From NCBI GenBank assembly GCA_950295325.1, contig OX485809.1, positions 33,542,001 to 33,606,000 of the forward strand: 64,000 nucleotides of DNA. The letters run 5' to 3'. The position numbers and the translations under genes were made by a program. Shown piece by piece: positions 23,299-33,639 of the stretch. Below the pieces are notes generated by a model that was not told where the DNA came from, did not search any database, and saw nothing but the letters and a program-made list of their open reading frames with translations. This DNA is from Polytrichum commune. Its lineage: Eukaryota; Streptophyta; Polytrichopsida; Polytrichales; Polytrichaceae. Numbering within the stretch: position 1 is the stretch's first letter; the number at the start of each line of letters is the position of its first letter.

Positions 23299-23905
23299 TT
23301 AGCAATTGCGAATTAGAAGCAAATAATTTGAAATTGCTAAAATCTTAGTTGAGGAAGGTGTTGATCTAGGCTCTGAAATCGAAGATTCTTTGCTTTCCAA
23401 TCTGGTATTATAGGGGGTGACTCTTTAATCATTCAATGTTGTGTAAGTGGACGACATCATTAGTAGATTCTAAATATATCATTTTCCAATGAAAACTAAG
23501 TTCAATGCCAATATTGGTTCTATCATGTCTCGAAAATGGTCACATGTAGTAAGATAAAACTGCTTCCAAATTGGTTTTCCATTATAAGATACCCACAATA
23601 CAAGTTGGTTGGCACCTCAAAACCACATGTTGCCTCCTAAGTTGCCCACCTCGCGCACAAAAATCAAGCGTGACACAACTCGGTGGATAGCACTCCTAAT
23701 TATGCAGGATGTTGGGTGTAATTCGAGTTTCGTAAAGGTGACTAACCCAAATATCATCAAGGCAATGGCTAAATCATCATGTATTACTCACTGCACCGAA
23801 TGAGAACAACTGCACCACCGGTTAGGAGCCAAAAAAAGGTGTCTAATTAAGGAAGCTAACTGAATTAGCCTCATCTACCTTAGCAGCAGTAACTACCCAA
23901 ACTTG
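23299..23905 (+). repeat. R1 repeat, right part
   Basis: Continues R1 after LTR C. TTGAGGAAGGTGTTGATCTA, ACAAGTTGGTTGGCACCTCA and AAGGTGTCTAATTAAGGAAG all match 61553-62075 in the same order. The matched fragment at 23609-23803 is open in one copy but full of stops in the other, so no gene is claimed. Confidence 0.75.
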
Positions 23906-24164
23906 TGACTCGAGTTCCAAAATGCTATTGTCAGATACCTATCCGACTTGACTTTCTGAGACTTGAGACCTGTATGGGTGTGTGTATTTGAGCCAAATGG
24001 AAACGACAAAGAAAGCCAAGGAAAAAGCAATCTGGCATTTAGGGTTACAGGGTTGTAACGTACTTAAGGTGAATCCAAGGGTGCGGAACGTGCAATGTGG
24101 GTGACGTGGGCCTTTCAAGTTATTAACCCTTAAAGGACCAAGGGGCTCAATATTATGGCCATAT

Positions 24165-24256
24165 ACATAACATTATTCAGATCCATAATAATGTTTTGTG
24201 GGACTGTCAATATTCCATGGAATATTCCTCTTGGCAGTCTCGCAGAACATTCATAT
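24165..24256. mobile_element. B-family MITE, half copy B2
   Basis: The left half is intact (ACATAACATTATTCAGATCC, then GTGGGACTGTCAATATTCC). The right half degrades after CTTGGCAGTCTCGCAGAAC and lacks the closing terminus. Confidence 0.6.
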
Positions 24257-24410
24257 ATTTCTTATGCTTTTGGGTTTTGAGCTTGATTCTAAACATCAAG
24301 GTATTCAAATGATTTGAAAAATATGCTAGAAGATTGAGTTTATTTTAGATAAGATCATAATTAACATCATTGATTAAAAATGGAAGTATGGAACATAAGA
24401 ACTTGTCTTA

Positions 24411-24927
24411 GGGCATCTGTAGTGGATCTAGGTAAAGCTCATTGCAAACCAAAACCTATCTTTTGACTGACCTAAAATTAGAAACTGAAATTACCATCAT
24501 TAGAAGCACACCTAAATAAACGTGAGATATTTCTCAAGAAAAAAGAATTGTAAAAATTTGACGTAGGTGAAATCCCTCATTGAAAACACCACATTTTCAA
24601 AATTTAGAGGGAGTGCACCAAATCTTGCTTAAAAATGGAAAGATCCTCCCACACTCCCTCTAAATGTCAAAAATTTGGAGGGAGTGTGGGAGGATCTTTC
24701 CATTTTAAAGCAAGATTTGGTGTACTCCCTCTAAATTTTGAAAATGTGGTGTTTTCAATGAGGGATTTCACCTACGTCAAATTTTTACAATTCTTTTTTC
24801 TTGAGAAATATCTCACGTTTATTTAGGTGTGCTTCTAATGATGGTAATTTCAGTTTCTAATTTTAGGTCAGTCAAAAGATAGGTTTTGGTTTGCAGTGAG
24901 CTTTACCTAGATCCACTACAGATGCCC
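24411..24927. mobile_element. Near-perfect fold-back Tourist-like element
   Basis: 517 bp that is essentially one palindrome. The arms (about 24411-24665 and 24674-24927) are complementary almost base for base, with a loop of only several bases around TGTCAAAAA. Terminus GGGCATCTGTAGTGG, TSD TTA on each side (24408-24410 and 24928-24930), which places it with PIF/Harbinger-derived Tourist elements. A transcript through it would form a hairpin of about 250 bp. The arm identity implies a recent origin or gene conversion. Confidence 0.88.
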
Positions 24928-25139
24928 TTAGCACATGGAGAAGTTTGTATTGGGCTTGTCAACTGCATAGATGATTATGCTTATAAATTAGTGTTGAAGT
25001 AGGTCATCCACGCCAACTTGCAGGCATGTGCAATTGTTGATGTAAAAGGAAGTACTCATATTTTCACAATACCACTATTACCCATCACTTTAGTTTATCA
25101 TTGGGTGTCACAAGTTGTTATAAATTTATAGTGAGAAAT

Positions 25140-25364
25140 ATTACCCTAAATATGATATTTAATGTCACTTACCATTTGGATTTACACAATGCTATATCTT
25201 TTTACTATCTATGTAACTTTTTACTAAGCAAAGTTATTAATGTTCTATAATGTTCAAACATCCAATTTAACATATGTTGGTAAAATACAAGATACACAAT
25301 AAATAGGTTTAAGATTGCGTAATTTTAAATAGTAAGTGATACTAATCATCATATTTAGTGTAGT
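25140..25364. mobile_element. M-family MITE, copy M4
   Basis: Left ACCCTAAATATGATATTTAA then TGTCACTTACCATTTGG; right AAATAGTAAGTGATACTAAT and ATATTTAGTGTAG. Interior shares GTTCTATAATGTTCAAACA with M1 and M5. Confidence 0.7.
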
Positions 25365-25528
25365 TTTGTTTATCAAGAGAACATGAATAGTTAATATGCA
25401 CATGAACATGAACATGATGTAACATACTATGTATCAATAAAATGTTATAACAATGTGTATAACCCACACTAATAGGTGATACCAATAGACCTTACCTTAC
25501 GTTACAAGTATTTTTTAGAACACATGAG

Positions 25529-27270
25529 TGTGAGGCCAAACCCACCACCCTTAAGCGTCCTAGTCCGGGTGATGGTTTTGAGAATCACATGTCTTGTTTG
25601 TATCTTGAAAAATGCTCCCTTCATATCCCAAGGCATTCATGTCATTTTGAATCACTTTGTTTATTAATAGTAGCCTCTTGGCTTGGGACCAAATTGGCCT
25701 TCTCAAGGGTCCAACCGGCGGCCTTGGCAACACAAGCTCTCAAGGATATTCTCCTTGCACCTTTGATTATCCTCTCCTTCCCTTTGCCATTGCTAGAGTC
25801 CTCCTCTTTCTCCATTGTTATATAAGTGATTGATTTTTATCCAAGAGGATGTAAGTGTTGAAAAACACTCCCTCAATGGTTAATCACAAATACATTCAAA
25901 AGTCACACACACACTTCCCTCCTAATGAATCCAACACTTACCTAAAAGCTAAGATGGCCTAAAATAATTCTAGTATGGTCTAGATTAAGTTTTGCGAAGC
26001 AACTAAGTTGCTAGACCTTGATTGATAAATTGCAATCTCTCAAAGGCTTAGCCTAATCCACCACTTAGTTAGCTAGCCTAACTAATTAAAAGTTAATCTA
26101 ACCAACCTAGGCTCACCCCCGGGTTAACCCCAGCTCTAACCACCTTCAACCTTAGCCCTAGTTCAGATGTCCAGCTCCTTCGGCCTTCGGCCTAGTTCAG
26201 ATGTCCAGCAGCCCTCAGCCTTCGGCCAGTTCAGATGTCCAGCTCCTTTGGCCTTCGGCCTAGTTCAGATGTCCAACAGCCCTCAGCCTTCGGCCAGTTC
26301 AGATGTCCAGCTCCTTTGGCCTTCGGCCTAGTTCAGATGTCCAACAGCCCTCAGCCTTCGGCCAGTTCAGATGTCCAGCTCCTTTGGCCTTCGGCCTAGT
26401 TCAGATGTCCAGCTCCTTCGGCCTTCGGCCAGTTCAAATGTCCCGCTCCTTCGGCCTTCGGCCAGTTCAGATGTCCAACTGCCTTCGGCCTTAGGCCTTA
26501 GCCCCCTCCAAATATTAAGCACCATCAAGTGCTTCTACTTAATCATAAATTCCACACTACAATTCTAAGCCTTATAAGTCTAACTAGAAGAGTGAATATT
26601 ATAATTCCAAATACTATAATTCCAATCCTAAAAATCTAAACACTAGAGTTAGACACTTGTTTATAAATGCCTTGAGTCTAAACCACATCTCATAATGTGA
26701 TGCTAATCTTCAAGACTAATTGGTCTTGGCTAAAAACCTTGCACACACATGTGCATCTCTCTTACTCCACACACACACAAGCTCACCCACACACTCTCAC
26801 ATACTCCCTTCTCCTCAATGGGAGAGTGGAGAGGTGAAAAACAAAGAAAGAAAGAAAGAAAATTGAGAGAGGGGAAGATAAGAAGAGAGGGGAGGAGAGC
26901 ACATGAGGGAAGGATAGGGTGAGAGGATTAGCACCTCCAATCACAATCTTTTAATCCCTTCCTCCTAAGTAGGGACTCATCCCATCCACAAAGCTCTTAC
27001 ATTCCTAAATGAACAAGGTGGATCCTAATGTGGGCATTTAACCCGCGGAGCTCATCTTGCCTCTCCTTACTCCATGCTCACCTAGTCAAGGCATCACTTA
27101 TTGAACTTAACCTTGAAACAATTACACAACACCCCCTAATGTCTAAACTTCAATCCACACCACACTTCACTCTTTTTATATTTTTGTGAACAATCATAAC
27201 ACTTCAAAGTCTAACTAAAATTGGTTTCAAAGAGTTAATCACCACATGTGGGCACCATTTTGGGCTCACA
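25529..27270 (+). mobile_element. Solo LTR copy B
   Basis: Starts TGTGAGGCCAAACCCACC and ends CATTTTGGGCTCACA (TG...CA), with a perfect 5-bp TSD ATGAG (25524-25528 and 27271-27275); 1742 bp. It shares with copies A and C the CCCTTAAGCGTCCTAGTCCG block near its start, a GA-rich tract (26815-26910), the CACTCTTTTTATA block (27167) and the terminal CATTTTGGGCTC. Its central minisatellite is different. More diverged from A and C than they are from each other, so probably older. Confidence 0.87.
26157..26500 (+). repeat. 34-bp minisatellite in solo LTR B with dimeric order
   Basis: Ten units beginning AGTTCAGATGTCC and ending GGCCTTCGGCC or CAGCCTTCGGCC. Units 1-6 alternate between an AGCTCCTT type and an A(G/A)CAGCCCTC type, giving a 68-bp higher-order repeat. 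Frames through it encode repetitive artefacts. Confidence 0.9.
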
Positions 27271-27275
27271 ATGAG

Positions 27276-29051
27276 GCTCTTGACCACCTAGCTAGTTTTC
27301 CGTCAAGTAGAGAGACAATTTCACAAGCGGGAATCAAACTGCCAACCACTCCATTCAGTTTGGGTGCCTCTCCACTATCATCCTTGTGTTACAAGTTACC
27401 TCCTCCCCCAAATTCCTCAAATTCTTGGGTGTAGCTTAAGAGGGTCGAAGATGATAGTAGGATAGTAGGCGGGCTGCACAATCGGGGGTAAGTTATGTTT
27501 TTTTTTATAGGAATAGCGGTTTGATTGAAGAACAAGTCACGTGGATTGGTATTCCTAATATATAACATTTGAATCATGAAAATCGGGAGCTTTGAAGGCA
27601 TATGCATTCTACAAGGTTCCACTCTCGACAAGAACTTGGTGACGAGGTCATGGAGATCCACCAAATATTGTTTTGAGGTAGTACTTGGGCCTTATGTGGT
27701 CACTCTTCTTGATTGAAATGAATGTAGCTAAATGGAATATGATAGAGTTTGTGTTCAAATTATAGCATCAAATTAGGGTCCACATTTAACCCAATTGAGA
27801 ATACCTACGTGATCACTACAAATTTTACAAAGGGACAGCTTATTATTATTATTTTGGGACTCTTATAGCTTATGTTTATATACTGCACAAATTGGTAGGA
27901 TGAACATCAACATTTACATTTTACTACAATAGTGAGACTTTACTTGGTTGTATGTTGTGCTAGTGAGTATAGCTCCTGCATGTACTTTGAAAAAAATTAT
28001 AAGGAGGTCTTGATGATCTATGTAATGTACATGGGCATGATTGTCTTATCAATTCAATGATATATATGGAAGCAAACTTTGTGAAAGGCACTTCAAATAA
28101 GGCCCAAAACATATCACTTAATGGATACAACTCAAGGTGATTCAAAGTGAAGGGGAACCACAAAATCTATCTACGTGAGGGGCAGTAATAGAATTTGGAT
28201 TAGTACCTTGCCACATGAGTTGCAAGTGATGCACTCCTAAGGCGGAAGAACTTCGGATAACATTGTGCCACACCATGCTTGATCAACTTGACATGAAGCA
28301 AGGTGCTAGAATTTCTACGAGCCTTAGCTAGTCTTACAATCGATTTCAAAAATAGACATGGGTTTTGAAACATTGTTTGCGAAAATATCTTATGTCAATG
28401 ATAAAATTCAAAATATATTGTAATGCAAAATTGATGGTCAAAACACTAAGTGCGTATGTTTAAGGTATTCATAATCAAGGACACCCATGATGTGTATTCG
28501 AACCTAAACCTTCAATCAAATTAGGGCTTTCAATCGATTCAGAAGTGTAGTTCTAGAAGAATAAGTCAAGTTTAGCTATGGTCATTTCTTACACAATTAG
28601 CTAAAAACGAAAATGTGTAGTTCAAAAACAATTTTTTGTGCACGGAGAGTTGCAGTATGGACCTCTCAAGCGCTTAAAAGTTTAAAGCTAATTCTCATTT
28701 GGGACTGCAAAACACACATTCCAAGGGCCATTTTGGTTGTAAACTAAGGTTATAAATTTTATTTTATTTTATTGAAATATTGATTAAAATAACCTAATGA
28801 ACATATTTTTGATATTTACTTTTTAGGCATTGATGTATGTATATATTTGGGAACATACTTTCATTCGTAGATAGGTCCTTTCCAGTTAAAAATGTTATGT
28901 GGTAATATAAAGAAATTCGTGATGTAGAGCAAGTTTAGATTTGAAACCAAACATTTTTGGGGACAACCTCGGGGCAGTTGAAGAAGGGGCATAGTAGTCT
29001 TGGTACCACTTTGGTTTGAAGAAATGAGCATGACTTTATTTCAAAACCACT
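27276..29051. other. Intergenic, no gene seen
   Basis: AT-rich DNA with frames up to 91 codons (27389-27664, minus) that lack any recognisable motif. Nothing structured was noticed. Confidence 0.5.
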
Positions 29052-29054
29052 CTA

Positions 29055-29252
29055 CACTACTAGAAACTATGATCTTAGAACACACTTCTCATTTAGCACG
29101 GGTGCTGAATTGCGACACGAACCCATTGACATGTGTTGAGTCCAATATGCAATTGGCATAGATTGGACTCAATGCATGTCAATGGGGTCATGTCACAACA
29201 ATTGCATGTGTCGAATGGGATGTGTGTTCTAGACCCCAAAATCCTAGTAGTG
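29055..29252. mobile_element. Mini-CACTA MITE with CTA TSD
   Basis: Starts CACTACTAGAAACTATGATC and ends with the complement CCTAGTAGTG. Arms share TAGAACACAC and then CCATTGACATG...GAGTCCAAT pairing at the centre, so the 198-bp unit folds along its length. A perfect 3-bp TSD CTA (29052-29054 and 29253-29255) and the CACTA terminus assign it to the CACTA (En/Spm) superfamily. No coding capacity. Confidence 0.85.
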
Positions 29253-30446
29253 CTACATCCTAGGACCATTTGCAAAAGTATTGCATGTGCCTGATAGGCA
29301 ACATAGCATTACTCAATGCCTTCGTGGTGTTATGTGAGCCATGGCTAAGATTCTAGAGTAATATGGAGGGATCCAAATAATTTGTTAGACTTAGTCTAAA
29401 TATGAGAGCATGCTTCCTCCATGTCATGGTTATAATAGTCAACTCTCACCACGTGTCAGATAATCATTGCTATGATATCTAGTTGATCCTTCATCTTGAC
29501 ATGATATTTAGTTTATATTCTCCACTACCAACCAAATCCTTAATAAAATGTGGGTAGTACCTTCCCAACCACTGCCTTCCTTGAAACACGTACCCTCATG
29601 TGGAAAGAAAACATACTCTATGGTCTTACAGTGCACCCTCAATATCTATTATCACTTTGGAGGCAAGGAAACTTGTAACGCTTATGTGGTGGTAACATTT
29701 TAACACTTATCAGGGGTAGCAAAGACAATTTCTAACACTTACATGAATAACACCTAAGAGGCTTTGGGATTAAAAACAATAATACTTATGTAAATAAAAA
29801 ATGAAAATACACAAGAAATGAATGTCATAAGACATCTAAGTGTAATGGAAGAATGAATCTACAGTAGTTTGACGAGATTCTTGTGAACGCCAAGATCCTC
29901 ATTCCTTACGAAGTGTTTGAATGCTATGGATGAGAAGTGTAACACATGGGTAGGTCACTCTAAGGCATTTTTGTGCACCACGTGCGGCTGGGGGTTTTTT
30001 GTTTTGGGGCTATTTACCTTCAAGGGTTGAATTAAAGCCTCCCTATAATTACTTATATTTCAAAAATGGCCCATTTGTTTGCACCCTTTCATTACTTATA
30101 TCGTCCAAGTCACTGCAATTTTTTGTACTCTATATTCTTTTTAAATAATAAAAGCTAATCTACTTCCTAACACAATTGACGAGTGTTAAGGGAAAGCATG
30201 AAAACAAAGAAGGGTGCAAACAATAATACCATTGCAAACAGAGTTATGAAGAAAACACATAGGAGATGGCAACACAAATACCATAGCGGTCATTGCAATG
30301 CAAGTGACCAAAAACACAGAGCATAGTAAAGCAGGTTGAGAATTTATGATTTAGGGTGGAGTCACAATGTTACAACGCATACAAAATAACCCCAAGTACA
30401 CCACAAATAACGTAAGGGTGGAAACAGAGGAAAAATGTCTGTGTGT

Positions 30447-31745
30447 TCACAAACACAACATGCGGTTTACAAAATGCTGACCCAAACTCATAAAAAAACG
30501 GGAAGGATGGCAGTGGTTTAGTCGGAAAGCTGCGAATTCCACTATGCTCCCTACAAATTCTTTGCCAGAGCTGTGGATGACGGCCAAACGGGGAAGAAGC
30601 TTCATAAAACTAGCGCGGTCCTCATCTGTGGGATCTACGCGATCCCATTCCCGCTGGGTGTGGCAACGACTCAACACCCAGTTGCCAAAGACATCAAGCG
30701 CATGATCTAGAAGGTGAGTGCTTATGAACATAATAATTCATAAATTCACTCAAATGTTATAATTCACCACTAAAATGTAATGATTCATCACTAAAATACA
30801 ATAATTCACCACTAAAATGCAATAATTCCTTAATCCAATGTTTGGCATTTAGGGTTTAATGCATTGCAGTGAACATACAAAAACCTTGAATTCAAAATAC
30901 CTAAACCCCCATTTAATATAACATTTCATCAATCATAAAAAAATTCTTAAGAAATGACAATCTTTAAACTCTAACATGCTGTAAGGTTGAATACTTACAT
31001 TGTGTGAAGCAGTCAAAGATGATCCAAGCTTGGTACTAAATCCTATATACTTTGGTCTGTCACAAACTTGGACAGCTGCTCTGAATCATTCATGTCTAGA
31101 GTGTATACTTCGTTTGTAGAATTGTAGCTCATGGTCACAGTAGATATAACACAATCTATATCAATCCATTGGCTATATGTGTGATCATATTTAAACTTAT
31201 CACGGCCATGATGTTTTCTATAATATTGCAATATTACTTCAATATGAGGATTGTTAGGATTTCTCCTCCCTGATTCCTTTGTTCGGGCAAGGAGGTCAAC
31301 CGCCTGCCTCAATACTCCATATTGTTTCCCATTGTGACGCCGCATAGCTTGCACCCTGCCCATCCACCATGACCCCTCATCTACTCTGTTCAATATGTTA
31401 GTAGCATTTCCAGCTTTATTAACATTACTTGAACGTCCCCTTTTTTCGTTTGGCAGCGGATCTTACAGTTGACGATAGCCTTATCCTACTACGTTGGACA
31501 AAATGCACCCCACAGTCTGATCCTCTGCATAACATACTTGATCCACATGAAGATCCTGCTTGAAGACAATTATCATGGTTATCCGGTGAGTGTGTGAGCA
31601 CTTCATGATGAAAATGGACGAAAACGCAAAGCAAATTGAAACCCTAGCCATATGCAAACGGGTGTGGGGAAGACGACCCCAACGACGGCCCGTTCCCTTT
31701 TCATCCATTTTTGGACAGACGGAAATCCCAATTATCATCCATCCC
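30447..31745 (-). pseudogene. Frameshifted gene of unknown function inside the pogo-like element
   Basis: On the minus strand a CTAGGGTTT leader (about 31645) typical of plant 5' UTRs precedes a frame reading HDNCLQAGSSCGSSMLCRG...STVRSAAKRKKG. An apparent +1 shift in an A6-G4 homopolymer at about 31437-31446 moves it to RSSNVNKAGNATNILNRVDE, GSWWMGRVQAMRRHNGKQYG, VLRQAVDLLARTKES, KFKYDHTYSQWIDIDCVIST and DMNDSEQLSKF. A second one-base shift leads to CDRPKYIGFSTKLGSSL, then a GTAAGT-like donor. A further frame at 30447-30731 (HALDVFGNWVLSRC, FMKLLPRLAVIHSSGKEF) may be the next exon, but the splice phase does not join cleanly. I do not recognise the family. Both shifts are single-base, so sequencing error is possible. 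Confidence 0.45.
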
Positions 31746-32064
31746 CGTGAGTCCTAAACCCATTTACATATCATACTAAACATACCTTCTAGGATCCTTA
31801 TCTTCAGCCCCTATATTAATTTTACAAAATAATAATGGCCCACATTTTATGTCCATCTAACTTACTTATAATGGGATTGTCTCAATTTAATGGCCCCTTC
31901 ATTATTTGGAATTCCTTTATAATTTTTATTTCAAATGATTTTAATCCTCTCTATATTATGCCGCATGTCATTTTTAAAATGCACTAAGTGACCTACCCGT
32001 GGTGTAACATCAATAGGGTCTTTGTTCCAAAAAAAAAGTAGTTTCAAGGTTAACATTTCAAATA

Positions 32065-32477
32065 TTAGCATTTCACTAATGCACTTTCAACACCCTTGAA
32101 TCCTACTCTATCTACCACCACATCACCAATTTGCACATTGTCCACTTCTTGAACATGTTCATTGTTGATTGCATCATCTCTTTCATCAAGCATAGCTATA
32201 ATTTCCTCCTCGATAGGTATGTAAGGATTGCTTAGATTGAATTCTAGTTCATAATTGATGAACTCATGTACATTCATGTTGGGTCCAATTTCACTTCTTT
32301 ACATGTACCAATGCCAGTTGTCCCGAAATGGTGACAAGGTTTAATGTTAGGGTTTATATCAATTTCATTCAAGTTATAGAGATGCATACCCTCACTTTCG
32401 TCCAGATTAACACTTATCGAGGTACATTCTTTGAAAAGGGGAACATAATCCTCACAAAGCCTCTTAACAGTTGGCAA
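32065..32477 (-). pseudogene. Remnant of pogo transposase C-terminus (tentative)
   Basis: Two adjoining minus-strand frames. The first contains NIKPCHHFGTTGIG, resembling the 'TI.NCFRH.GI' segment that follows the DDE domain in plant pogo/CENP-B-like transposases. The second contains FINYELEFNLSNPYIPIEEE followed by IIAMLDERDD, like their acidic 'D..EEII' tail. The catalytic core is absent. Its closeness to the right terminus fits an internally deleted element. Confidence 0.4.
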
Positions 32478-32663
32478 TCAACACCTACCAATGTTAATTT
32501 CGGATTTTTTTTTGGAAAGCGCGACATTTCTTAACACTTATGCAATTTTAACACTCATTGGAGTAACACATATCGAAGGTGGACTGTAGTAATGTTATGG
32601 ACTTCCAAACTAAAAGACACATTTGTTCAAAAACATCGAATTGTTTTTCAAATCATTGGACGT

Positions 32664-32829
32664 GTGAATAACATTATTTAGATCCATAACAATGTTATGT
32701 GGGACCAATACTATTCCACATACTATTCCCGAATATTCTCCCACATTCATTATGAATACTCAGGAATATTACGTGGAATATCGTCAGTCCAAAAAACACT
32801 ATTATGGATCTAAATAACGTTATGTGATG
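32664..32829. mobile_element. B-family palindromic MITE, copy B3
   Basis: AATAACATTATTTAGATCC on the left and GGATCTAAATAACGTTATGT on the right, with inner CCACATACTATTCCCGAATA and TGGAATATCGTCAGTCC halves. It lies 78 bp outside the pogo-like element. Confidence 0.72.
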
Positions 32830-33276
32830 ACAAATTTCTCATCCAAGTTCTTCCTTGCTCAGAAATGCCAACAAAATGGACGTGTCCAGCTTGATGATTC
32901 AACAGCCAGATGGATATGTGGAGTTGGCATAGCCACTTAGATAGTTTGGAAATTTACATTGCGAGAGCTAAACATGCTTGTGGTAACGGTTGACACGTAA
33001 GACAGAGAGCTTTTGGATTTCAAGACCAAGCATATTTTCAATGAGTCAAGGGTCCACCATTGGGATGGAGTTTCCCAAAGGCACATGATGCAATCAAAGT
33101 TGGCCCACAACACACCCACCATTTTGAAACACATGGCCAAAGGCAAAGTTTGGTATTGGCATTGAGTGACCAACAATCGCACATGGACTTGACTTTCAAC
33201 TGGGTCCTAGTGTTTTCTTTGGTCGTCTGTCAAGTGGCTGTGAAATACTAAGGTTCAAGTGCAGTGGTATAACTTA

Positions 33277-33638
33277 AGAGCCACTTCACACATGAGCCAA
33301 GAGCCGTGAACCATGTAATTGGAAGGGCTCTTGAATCTTGTCCAAAGGCCCGTACCAGCTGTTTGAGGCCTTGACTCTGACATGGTTTGTTGGAATTTAC
33401 ATCACGCCTATTTCTTGGGAGTGTGCCTAACGCGAATTCCGGTAGACCGTGAAAATATTAAACATAGTTTGTCATGTGAGGAATCCATGTAGAATTTTAC
33501 ATTCGTGATACTTTCTTTGGGTCTTTGGTCTTCACCTTCTAATGTAAAGTGAACATGGACGGTCTCGGCCTTTTTGGCCAATGAGAGATCTTAGAATGCA
33601 ACGGTCATGGGCTTTCAATCTCATGTGCAAAGTAGACC
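33277..33638 (+). mobile_element. Degenerate GGGCC-end Tourist-like MITE (copy 2)
   Basis: Left AGAGCCACTTCACACATGAG then CCAAGAGCCGTGAACCATG follows a TTA. The right end CGGTCATGGGC...CTCATGTGCAAAGTA is an eroded version of the family's right terminus. Same family as 39539 and 49047. Confidence 0.6.
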
Positions 33639-33639
33639 A

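Larger units (their letters stand above)
29629..32586 (-). mobile_element. pogo-like DNA transposon with cargo
   Basis: Left terminus CAGTGCACCCTCAATATCTA; right terminus complement CAGTCCACCTTCGATATGTG; TA on both outer sides (29627-29628, 32587-32588). Subterminal AACACTTA motifs recur at both ends, as in the related 437-bp MITE at 48591-49027. Inside, on the minus strand, lie a remnant resembling the C-terminus of a pogo transposase (32065-32477) and then a frameshifted gene (30447-31745) that does not look like transposase. About 2.96 kb. Termini match at roughly 18 of 23 positions, so the pairing is good but not perfect. Confidence 0.6.

Noticed and set aside
25440-25500. Extra M-family MITE
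   Set aside because: Only a fragment (TAACCCACACTAATAGGTGA) resembles the family; no second end.
26303-26568. SSFGLRPVQM-type repetitive frames
   Set aside because: Product of the 34-bp minisatellite, no start context or support.
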